From WSZJ01 sp964590435 (GTDB lineage Bacteria > Planctomycetota > MHYJ01 > WSZJ01), in assembly GCA_964590435.1 (NCBI GenBank), contig CAZPWT010000043.1, positions 1 to 64,000 on the forward strand: a stretch of 64,000 nt of DNA, read 5' to 3'. This document shows positions 49,587 to 58,200 of this stretch, in pieces (position 1 is the stretch's first letter; every line of letters starts with the position of its first letter). A program made the position numbers and the translations under genes. Below the pieces are notes generated by a model. The model saw nothing but the letters and a program-made list of their open reading frames with translations, was not told the DNA's origin and made no database searches.

Positions 49587-51404
49587 TTACTTGTCATCCT
49601 CGTCGGCCTTCTTCTTTTTCTTCGGGCGCGTCAGGTCCTCGCGGTCCTCGACGTAGCCGACGTAGCCGAGGCACATTTCGTCCGTGGTCTTTTCGCCCCA
49701 GGTGACGGGCTTTGGCGGCCGGTTCGGGTTGAGCGGGTTCTTTTCGGAGTTGTCGTAGGTCGCCGTGTAGAGGAGTCGCGACCCGCCGGGAAGCTTGAGC
49801 GGCTCCTTGAGCATGTAGGCGTCCTGCCACTTGAACTCCCAGTCCGCGATCTCGATGAGCGTCTGCTGCTTCCCGTCCGGGAACTGCGCGACCATCTTCG
49901 CCGACTTGCCCAGCAGGTGCTGGTGGGGCGACACGACGAAGATCGTGACGGCCTTCGAGAAGCTCCAGCCCGCCTTCACCTCGTGCCGTTCCGCTCCCGC
50001 CGGGATCTCGAACGACGCGTTCACCAGCTCGGCCCAGCGGATCTGCTGCTTCACGGGCTTCTTGGAGAAGTACAGCCCGAGCCTCGTGCGGTCCTTCTGC
50101 GGCGTCCCGCACCGGTTGTAGTGGATCTGCAGCACCACGTCCGCGCCCTTCTTGAGCTTCCGCCCGACGCCGTCCGGGAGAACGTAGGGCATGTCGCCCG
50201 GCGCCCAGCCGCCCATTTCGCCCGTCGGGAAGAACCCTGGCGACGTGCCTTCCCCGGGATACCCCGGACCTTCGGCCGCGGCGTCGAGCTTCCGCGCCGT
50301 TCCGGTCGTGTCGACGTAGGCCAGCACGTGGTGCACGATCCGCGGGTTCCCCGGCCGGATCTCCGTCGCCTGGATCCACACGTCTTCCGGAAGGTCCGTG
50401 TGGCAGACGAAGTGCCGGTATTCGTCCGTGGGGCCCGTCGCGGCGAGGCTGAACTCCTCTTCCATCTCGAGCACGAGGTCCGGCGGCCCGAGCGTCCAGT
50501 CGTCGTTGAATTTCGGCATCGGCGGCTCGACGGACGCATCCCCGAGCGGGGCGCCGCCGTCGGCCCACTTGACGATCGTGTCGATCTGTGCGTCGGTCAG
50601 CCGGCGCTCGTTCAGGAACGGCACGCCGTCGGTGGGCTTCCACGGCGGCATGCGCTTCTCGGAGACCGCGCGCCGGATTTCCTTCGCGAAGGCGCTGGCG
50701 TGCTCGTAGTCGGTGAGGTGGAACGGGGCGATCTGTCCCGTGCGGTGGCAGCCGACGCAGTTCTGCTGCACGATCGGCGCGACGTCGCGCGCCCAGGTCA
50801 CGGGGCCGTCCGCCGGGGGAGGGGAGCGGCGGACCGAGCATCCCCGCGGCGTCGTCTCCGGCTCCGCGATCTCACGGTTCTCCAGCACCGCCGCGACCGC
50901 ATCCCGCAGGTCGCGCTTCCTCGCCCGCCCGCCCATCGGGTCGTCGTCGATGCGGCCGCGGTAGCGAACGACGTGCTTCGCGTCGAGCACGACCGCCGTC
51001 GGGACCGTCTCGATCCCCAGCGCGTCCGCAAGCCGGTGGTCCGCGTCGCACAGCACGGGGAAGTCCACGCCGCGGTCCTTGGCCCACGCGGCGATCTCCC
51101 CTTGCTCGTTGTGGTTCGAATTCACGCCGAGCACGGCCACGCCCTTGCCGGCGAAGTCCTTCCCGATCGCCGACAGCTCCGGCAGGTAGCGATTCGAGAT
51201 CGGGCACTGCGTGCTCACGAACACCAGCACCACCGCCTGCCGGTCGCCGTAGTCGTCCAGCTTTCGAATCGCCCCTCCGTGGTCCTTCATCTCGAATCCC
51301 GCCAGCGCCGTCCCGGGCGCTCCCGGCGCCGGGTCCGCCGCCGGACGCAGGAACGCCGCCGACAGGATCAGGAGGGGCAGGGTGGCGCGAAGCGTCTTCT
51401 TCAT
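49587..51404 (-). CDS. redoxin-cytochrome c-copper monooxygenase fusion (2)
   Basis: A 605-residue secreted multidomain protein. Signal peptide (1-22); redoxin/thioredoxin fold (about 30-180, VSTQCPISNRY with only one Cys of the CxxC, then HNEQGEIAAW); a cytochrome-c-like segment with haem motif CVGCH near 216 and RMPPWKP; then a PHM-like copper type II monooxygenase pair (about 310-590): RIVHHVLAYVD gives two His, SPHQHLLG gives HxH, and DEMCLGYV gives Met. The C-terminus is Lys/Asp-rich. The ATG overlaps the upstream paralogue's stop (ATGA). The substrate is unknown. Confidence 0.85.
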   Translation of the reverse strand: MKKTLRATLPLLILSAAFLRPAADPAPGAPGTALAGFEMKDHGGAIRKLDDYGDRQAVVLVFVSTQCPISNRYLPELSAIGKDFAGKGVAVLGVNSNHNEQGEIAAWAKDRGVDFPVLCDADHRLADALGIETVPTAVVLDAKHVVRYRGRIDDDPMGGRARKRDLRDAVAAVLENREIAEPETTPRGCSVRRSPPPADGPVTWARDVAPIVQQNCVGCHRTGQIAPFHLTDYEHASAFAKEIRRAVSEKRMPPWKPTDGVPFLNERRLTDAQIDTIVKWADGGAPLGDASVEPPMPKFNDDWTLGPPDLVLEMEEEFSLAATGPTDEYRHFVCHTDLPEDVWIQATEIRPGNPRIVHHVLAYVDTTGTARKLDAAAEGPGYPGEGTSPGFFPTGEMGGWAPGDMPYVLPDGVGRKLKKGADVVLQIHYNRCGTPQKDRTRLGLYFSKKPVKQQIRWAELVNASFEIPAGAERHEVKAGWSFSKAVTIFVVSPHQHLLGKSAKMVAQFPDGKQQTLIEIADWEFKWQDAYMLKEPLKLPGGSRLLYTATYDNSEKNPLNPNRPPKPVTWGEKTTDEMCLGYVGYVEDREDLTRPKKKKKADEDDK

Positions 51405-53173
51405 TTCTTCCTCGGTTTCGTCAGGTCCTCGTGGTCCTTCACGTAGTTCACGTACCCCAGGCACATCTCGTCGGACGTGCGCTCTCCCCACCGGATGGTG
51501 TGCGGCGGGCTGAACGGGTTCCGCGGGTTGTCCTTGGAATTGTCGTACGTCATCGAGAGCCGAACGTGCGAACCGTCGGCGAGGTGAAGAGGCTTGGCGA
51601 GATGGTACGTGTCCTGCCACTTGAAGTCCCAGTCCGCGATTTCGACGAGCGGAACCTTCTTCCCCGACGGCTTCTCCGCCACCATGCTCACTTTCTTTCC
51701 CAGCAGATGGCAGTGCGGCATCACCGAGATCACGGTGATATCGCGGCTCACCGGCCACGCGGCGTTTACCTCCCACGCCGCTTCCCCCGCGGGAATCTTG
51801 AACCACGGGTTGATGATCCGCGCCTGGTACAGACGCTGTTTGACCGGTCCCTTCGCGAAGTGCAGCCCGATCTTCGTCCGGTCCTTCTGCGCCGCGCCGG
51901 TCGGGTTGTTGTAGTGGATCTGGAGCACCAGCGTCGATCCCTTTGGCAGCTTGCGCGCCACCCCGTCCGGCAGCGGCCTCGCGAAGAATCCCGGCGTCCA
52001 TCCGCCCATCTCGCCGGACGGCAGGAACCCCGGCCACGCGCCCTCGCCGCCGTACCCGAGCCGATCGTCCTCCTCGTCCAGCCGCTTCGCCACCCCCATC
52101 TCGTCGATGTACGCCAGCACGTGGTGAACGATGCGCGAGTTGCCCGGCAGCACCTCGACCGCCGACACCCACTTGTCCTCGGTCCAGTTCGTCGGCATGA
52201 GGAAGTGCCAGTACAGGTCGGGGCCCGCGCGGACCTCGAAGTCCTCGCCCGGGTCGAGCACCATGTCGGGTTCGCCGAGGAGCCAGTCCCCCTTGAACTC
52301 GGGCATCGCCGGCTCGTCCTTTTCGTCGCCCTGGGGCGTTCCCTCGTCGACCCATTTCACGATCGTGTCGATCTGCTCCTGGGTCAGCCGGCGCTCGCCG
52401 TGCATCTCGACGCCCCCGACCGGCTTCCACGGCGGCATCCTCTTCGCCACGACCGCGTTCTTGATTTCCTGCGCGAAGGCGGAGGCGTGGAAGAAGTCGG
52501 TGAGGGGCATCGGACCGATCTGGCCGGAGCGGTGGCAGCTGACGCAGTTCGCGTAGACGATGGGGGCGACGTCCTTCGCCCAGGTGACGGAGCCGCCCTT
52601 CTTCGGTGCGTCGCGGCGCACGGTGCAGCCGAGGGGCTCGGTCTCCGGCCGCGCGACTTCGCGCCCCGCAATCACGGCGTCGAGCGCGGCGCGCACGTCC
52701 TCCCCGGTCGTCGGGAACCCCATCTGCGTCCGGTCGATCCGCCCGCGGTACCGGATCTTCCACTCCGCGTCGGCCACCAGCGCCGTCGGCGTGACCTGGA
52801 TCCCCAGCGCGTCGGCGATCGCGTGGTCCGCGTCGCGCAACACGGGGAACGGGATCTCGTGCTCTTTATGGTGCGCCGCGATCTCTTCCTGCTCATTCCG
52901 GTTCGAGTTGATCTCGACCACCGAAACGCCCTTCTCCTTGTACTCCGCCTGGATCTTCGCGAGTTCTCCGAGGAAGCGGTTGCACTGGGGGCACTGCGTC
53001 CCGGTGAAGACGAGCACGACCGCCTTGCCGCCGCCGAACGCGTCGCGCTTCTGCGGTTTCATGTCCTGGTCGGGGAGGGAGAAGTCCGGGACGGAGGTGG
53101 AAGGGTCCGCGCGGAGGAGGGAAGGGAAGTACAGCAGCGCGGCGGCGACAGCGGTGGCGGCGAGTCGGCGCAT
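51401..53173 (-). CDS. redoxin-cytochrome c-copper monooxygenase fusion (1)
   Basis: A 590-residue paralogue, first of the pair. Signal peptide (1-22); redoxin domain with an intact CPQC motif (TGTQCPQCNRF near 58); cytochrome c motif CVSCH near 210 followed by KRMPPWKP; PHM-like copper domains (about 300-580) with RIVHHVLAYID, MPHCHLLGKK (HxH) and DEMCLGYV. A promoter TATCAG/CGGACA lies at 53186-53214. The two proteins share the whole architecture, so they arose by tandem duplication. They could couple a thiol or haem redox step to copper hydroxylation outside the cell membrane. Confidence 0.87.
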   Translation of the reverse strand: MRRLAATAVAAALLYFPSLLRADPSTSVPDFSLPDQDMKPQKRDAFGGGKAVVLVFTGTQCPQCNRFLGELAKIQAEYKEKGVSVVEINSNRNEQEEIAAHHKEHEIPFPVLRDADHAIADALGIQVTPTALVADAEWKIRYRGRIDRTQMGFPTTGEDVRAALDAVIAGREVARPETEPLGCTVRRDAPKKGGSVTWAKDVAPIVYANCVSCHRSGQIGPMPLTDFFHASAFAQEIKNAVVAKRMPPWKPVGGVEMHGERRLTQEQIDTIVKWVDEGTPQGDEKDEPAMPEFKGDWLLGEPDMVLDPGEDFEVRAGPDLYWHFLMPTNWTEDKWVSAVEVLPGNSRIVHHVLAYIDEMGVAKRLDEEDDRLGYGGEGAWPGFLPSGEMGGWTPGFFARPLPDGVARKLPKGSTLVLQIHYNNPTGAAQKDRTKIGLHFAKGPVKQRLYQARIINPWFKIPAGEAAWEVNAAWPVSRDITVISVMPHCHLLGKKVSMVAEKPSGKKVPLVEIADWDFKWQDTYHLAKPLHLADGSHVRLSMTYDNSKDNPRNPFSPPHTIRWGERTSDEMCLGYVNYVKDHEDLTKPRKK

Positions 53174-53185
53174 CCAGGAATCCCC

Positions 53186-53214
53186 CTGATATGGAAAGCG
53201 GAAGCCCTTGTCCG
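53186..53214 (-). promoter_or_regulatory. candidate promoter of copper monooxygenase pair
   Basis: CGGACA, 17 bp, TATCAG on the minus strand, with 12 nt to ATG 53173. Confidence 0.4.
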
Positions 53215-53250
53215 GGCTGCATATCCGTACGGCCCCGAGGATCGCTCGTT

Positions 53251-53280
53251 TGACTCCGCGGCCCTGAAAGCCGTATAAAC
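53251..53280 (+). promoter_or_regulatory. sigma-70 promoter of FHA-GAF-HD-GYP gene
   Basis: TTGACT, 18 bp, TATAAA, leading to a leader of about 34 nt before ATG 53321, where GGAG (53311-53314) may serve as ribosome binding site. It is divergent from the copper monooxygenase pair. Confidence 0.55.
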
Positions 53281-53320
53281 AGGGCGCACCGGACACACAC
53301 CCCGACAGTTGGAGCACCCC

Positions 53321-54811
53321 ATGCCCCTCATCCGGGTCAAGGCAGGAGCCGAAGTCGGCCGGACCACCGACATCACCAACGAGGTGATCACGATCGGCCG
53401 TGACCCGAACGCGATGGTCAAGGTCATGGACCACGGGGTATCGCGGCAGCACGCCGAGATCTTCAAGATCGGCGAGATGTGCTTCATCCGCGACCTGAAG
53501 TCGACGAACGGGACGTTCGTGAACGACCAGAAGATCACCGAGGAACTGCTGCGGGCCGGGGACCACGTGCGGATCGGCAACACGGTCCTGACGTTCGAGG
53601 ATGGCGGCGCGCCGGAGGCGCCGGAGAAGCAGGTCGATTTCGACCAGGGGCGCGAGCTGCAGGCGCATTCCACCATCGAGCTCAAGCTCGACCGCACGCA
53701 GGACAAGAGCGTGCCCGCCGCCGAGAAGGTCGGCAAGGAAGTCGAGGACCGGAACCTCTCGGCGCTCTACGACGTCGCCCGCATTATCGGGACCGAGCGC
53801 GACGCGCAGGGACTGCTCAACAAGATCCTCGAGCTCGCCGTCCAGTCCACGAACGCCGACACCGGCTACCTCATGCTTCTCGAGAAGGGAACTGGCAAGC
53901 TCGTGCCGAAGGCCGCGCTGACCAAGGAGAAGACGGAGCCCAAGATCTCCCGGACGATCGTGAAGCGCGTCATGCAGTACGCCCGCGCCATCCTCACCAG
54001 CGACGCGATGCTCGATTCGCGCTTCGCCGGCAGCGAGTCGATCGTCATGAAGAACATCAAGTCGGTGATCTGCGCTCCGCTCGTCTCGCGCGACAAGATC
54101 ACGGGCATCCTCTACCTGCACTCGAGCAAGGTCGCGCAGGAGTTCTCCAGCGAGGACCTCGAGCTCGCCACGGCGATCGCGCTCCAGGCCGGCATGGCGA
54201 TCACGTCGTTCCAGGCGGGCGAAGTCCTGCGCAAAACGCTCGTCTCGTTCGTCAAGACGCTCGTCACGGCGACCGAGATCCGCGACCCGAAGATGCAGGG
54301 GCACTCCGAGCGCGTGGCAAATTTCTCCTTGGCGATTGGCGCCCAGATGAAGCTCGCCAAGTCCGAACTGCACCGGCTCCACCTGGCCGCCCTCCTGCAC
54401 GACATCGGCAAGATGGGGCAGCCGCTTCATGCCCCCGAAGGCGCGGACAAGGAGAAGTGGAAAGAGGAACACGTCCACCTCGGCGAGAAGCTGGTGTCGA
54501 GCATCGAGGGGTTCGAGGACGTGCTTCCGGGCGTCAAGTACCACCACGAGTACATGGACGGCAGCGGGTTCCCCTACAAGCTCAAGGGCGACGCGATCCC
54601 GCAGATCGCGAGGATCCTCTGCGTCGCGAACGATTTCGACAACGCGACGGTGCGCGGTGGCCTGCAGGGGACCGGGATCCCCGTGAAGGACGTCCTGATC
54701 GACATGGGGCGCACCGGGGACGCGAAGTACGACGACGCGGTGATCCAGGCGCTTCTCGTGTGCCACCGCAACGGGACGTTGTTCGCGCCGACGAGCCCGT
54801 TCGAGATCTAG
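53321..54811 (+). CDS. FHA-GAF-HD-GYP signalling protein
   Basis: A 496-residue cytosolic protein. FHA domain (about 1-95: ITIGRDPNAMV, SRQHAEIF, KSTNGTFVN, binding phospho-Thr), a linker, GAF domain (about 145-305) and an HD-GYP phosphodiesterase domain (about 315-490). The catalytic metal motifs are HDIGK near 363 and HHEYMDGSGFP near 407; the GYP signature is GFP here, but the metal His/Asp set is kept, so c-di-GMP hydrolysis is plausible. The FHA domain could read phosphorylation by the nearby Ser/Thr kinases. Confidence 0.9.
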   Translation: MPLIRVKAGAEVGRTTDITNEVITIGRDPNAMVKVMDHGVSRQHAEIFKIGEMCFIRDLKSTNGTFVNDQKITEELLRAGDHVRIGNTVLTFEDGGAPEAPEKQVDFDQGRELQAHSTIELKLDRTQDKSVPAAEKVGKEVEDRNLSALYDVARIIGTERDAQGLLNKILELAVQSTNADTGYLMLLEKGTGKLVPKAALTKEKTEPKISRTIVKRVMQYARAILTSDAMLDSRFAGSESIVMKNIKSVICAPLVSRDKITGILYLHSSKVAQEFSSEDLELATAIALQAGMAITSFQAGEVLRKTLVSFVKTLVTATEIRDPKMQGHSERVANFSLAIGAQMKLAKSELHRLHLAALLHDIGKMGQPLHAPEGADKEKWKEEHVHLGEKLVSSIEGFEDVLPGVKYHHEYMDGSGFPYKLKGDAIPQIARILCVANDFDNATVRGGLQGTGIPVKDVLIDMGRTGDAKYDDAVIQALLVCHRNGTLFAPTSPFEI

Positions 54812-55211
54812 TCGCCGGGAGTTAGCCTCCGGTTCGCTTGCGGTGCCCGAGCCATCAGGCTCGGGTGGCAATCGGGAAATGCGCGCGGAACTGCGCCTTT
54901 GTTCCCGAATCGCCGGTCGCAACGGTCGATTTCGCGCCCATCCGCCATCGCCACAAGGCCTGCGTCTGCATGAAGCGCGTAAAGGTCCGCGGAAGCGTGA
55001 ATGTTTACGCTATTTCCAATGTACACATCTGCACGGGCCGCGATTCTCCGAATTCAAATCATGACATTCATAAAGTTGCAGATTTATCAAATTAATCCTT
55101 GCCGACCGGTTAGAGCCCGCCTAACTTTCCCGCCCCTGACCCTAGGGATTCTGCCCTGACTAAATAAAAACACCGAATCCGCAACTCGATTCGCACAAGG
55201 AGACGAACTTC
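54812..55211. other. 400-bp intergenic region with hairpin and AT-rich core
   Basis: It begins with a GC hairpin (CCCGAGCC at 54846-54853 with GGCTCGGG at 54858-54865, no T-tract), a possible terminator for the HD-GYP gene. From about 55000 to 55180 the sequence becomes clearly AT-richer than its surroundings. A candidate promoter TTGCCG (55099-55104), 17 bp, TAACTT (55122-55127) lies before the giant gene, whose ribosome site is AAGGAG at about 55198. No gene is supported here. Confidence 0.5.
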
Positions 55212-58200
55212 ATGGCTGGAAATTCCAGGCGTTCGCAGTGGCTCGGCTCGCTCGCCGCGGGAACGCTCGCGGCCCTTGCGACCTTCTTCGTGTGGCAGGC
55301 TGGCTCAGAGAACGCGGCCAAGGATCGCAACCTCTCCTACCTCGATCACGCGGCCGCGGCCGCTTCGGGTCCCGCGGCCTCCATGGTCGCGGACAAGGCC
55401 CCCGCTCCGGCGGCCCCCGCAAAACTCCCGCGCGCCACCGGCGTCGCGAACGGGAGCTACGACACCAAGGTTGATGGCGCGACGTTCGTGTTCGGCGCGC
55501 CGGCGTCGTCAAGTACCAAAGTCGAACTCCGCTTCGGCCCGGTCGTCGTGACCAGCGGCGACGAGGTGCTGAGCGGCGGGAACATCGGCGAGTACGACGT
55601 CGCGAATGGCGGGTTCGAGGCCAAGCGCGGTGGAGTTGCGGAACGCTACATGTATGACAACTCGCGCGTCGAGCAGCTCTTCGTGATCCCGACGAAGCCC
55701 GAAGCACCCGGCGCGATCGAAGTCGCGAGCCCGGTTGCGATGACGTCGGCGGGGAAGGTCGAGGTCGTGGGCTACGGCTGGCACGACGCGAGGTTTGAAA
55801 AGGGAGGCCTGCGCGTTCTGGACGGCGCGGGCGCCGAAGTCGCCGCGATCTACGGCGCGCGCGTGGTGGATGCAGAAGGCCGCCAGCAGGATCTGGCGCT
55901 GGGCTACAGGAACGGCGCGATGACCATGACGGTGCCGGCCTCGTTCGTCGCGATCGCGACGTTCCCGATCACGGTCGACCCCTGGATCGAGCTGGACTTC
56001 AGCGGCACGACTGGGATTGCCGCTCTGCCGGCCGGTACGCTTGCGTCCGCCCGCCTTGCCTATTCGGGTGCGGGCACGCCGATCGTCGGTGTGACAAACG
56101 CAGCGGGTGACGTTGCGGTCGCGGCCTTCAATTCCGGCACCGGCGCTTGGTCCGGTTTCGGTGGGACAACCGCCATTGTGCCCCCATCTGCCCCTGCCTC
56201 GACGATCAATGATCTGGCCTGTCCTGCCTCGTTGAATCCAGTTGTCGTCTGGACTGAGGCGGAGGGCGCAGATGACGAGATTTACCTGGCTCGCTGGAAC
56301 GGAGTCGCGTGGGTCGGACTCGGCGGATCGCTGGGCGTTGGAGGACTCACTGGAACCGCGAGCGACAGTATCGAGGCAAGGGTCGCCCTGGATGCCACCG
56401 GAAATCCAATTGTTGCGTGGCTCGAACTTGTGGGCGGGGTCTTTGAGGTATACCTCCGCCGCTTTGACGGAACATTCTGGGTGCCGATGGGGACCAACCC
56501 GATCACCCTCGATGCGTCCGACGCCGGCAACGGAATCAGCGGTACACCGGCCGCTTCGGCGCCGCAACTCGACCTGGCGATCGATCCGCTCGGCAGACCG
56601 GTGGTTGTCTGGACGGAGATAATTGGGCTAGCCAACCAGATCTTCCTGCGTCGGTACAATCCCGCTACGGACCGCTGGGAGGAGATCGCAGGCTCTGGGA
56701 CCGGAACCGGTCTTTCATCTTCGCCCGATTCGTGCGGCGGGCCGAGCCTCGCGTTCGACGCGGCCGGGGAACCAATGGTCGCGTACGCGGTTGCCGAAGC
56801 TGCCGACTTCGAGATCTACCTGAAGCACTACGACTCCCTTGCCGGGGCTTGGGTTGGCATCGGCGGGTCCGCCGCCGTGGGAGGTCTCAGCGCGGATTCG
56901 ATCCTGAGCACCTTCCCCTCACTCGGGGTCAACGCGTCCGGGGTCCCGACCGTCGCGTGGCGAGCGGGAGCGGCCGGTGGCGACGAAATCTACGCCCGCC
57001 GGTTCAACGGAACGACATGGGCAGAACTCGAAGGGTCAGCCTCCGGAAGCGCTATCAGCGCCGCGGGCGCGGCCGGGGTTTTTGATCCGAGTCTCGCCAT
57101 GAGGCCGGACGGTTATCCGGGCGTTGCCTGGGTCGACGGGAGCACGACGCCCGTTCTCTTCAGGCAGTACGACGGTATCCCGGTCCCGACGGCAGCGACG
57201 CAGACGCAGGTCACGGCGCCGTTTGTCGCGATCGCCACGGGCGGGACTTCCGCGACGGGTTCGGTCCGCCTGGCGGCGACGATCCCGGCGGGGATCCCGA
57301 CTGCCGCCCGGCTGCAGGTCGAAATCCAGCCGACGGGGACGGGCTTCACCGGCGTCCCGACGGCCGAGTCTTCGCTCCTCGCGCCCGGAACGACGGCGGC
57401 CGTGATCGTACCGCTGACGGCTGGCTCCTATGAGTGGCAGTACAGGGTTCAGGCGGCCGACCCGTCGATCGTCTGCGCCTACACCGAGTTCGTCGCCGGC
57501 GGCGCGACGGACTTCAACATCGGCACGACCCCGGCGGCGCCCCTGGCCGCGGACCTGTCGCAGCATCACCTCGATACGGGAGTCGCCATCGCTTCCGGCG
57601 GCACCACCCTGAGCGGAGGCGCGATCTTCCGCTACACGCCTTCCGGCGCTCTCCCCGAAGCCCTTCGCCTCCAGATTGATTTCACCGGCGACGGGACCGT
57701 TGACGTTGAGAGCCCGCTCAATCCCATGAGCTCGACCGCGGTGATTTCCATCCCGGTGCCTCTGCCGATTGCCGCGTACAGCTGGACGGCACGCCTGACC
57801 AACGCGGCCGGAGTCCAGTCGACCGCAACGGCCTTCACGGGCGGTCCTACTGACTTCAGCGTCATCGCGACCCCCGCCCCCACGACGTCCGCTTCGCTCA
57901 GTCTTCCGACCCAGACCCGGACGAGCCTTGTGGCGATCGCCGCGGGCGGCGTCACGCCGGAGCTGATGGTCGTCCTGGGCGCCACGATCACCAACGGCGG
58001 CGCGACGGCCGAACTGGTCCGCCTGCAGTTCGACGTCGAGCCTACGGGCCTGCTCGACCTGGATCCGGACTTCGAAACGCCGCTGGTTTCCGTCCCGGCT
58101 GCCGGATCCGTGACGGTCACCTACACGATTCCCGTCGGTGAAGGGTCGTACGAGTGGGCCGTCCGTGCGCAGAATTCGCTCCTCGTGAACACTGTGTACA

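Noticed and set aside
54838..55095. Two overlapping short plus-strand ORFs (85 and 73 codons) between the HD-GYP gene and the giant gene
   Set aside because: No family features, no clear ribosome site, and they cross the hairpin and AT-rich promoter region.
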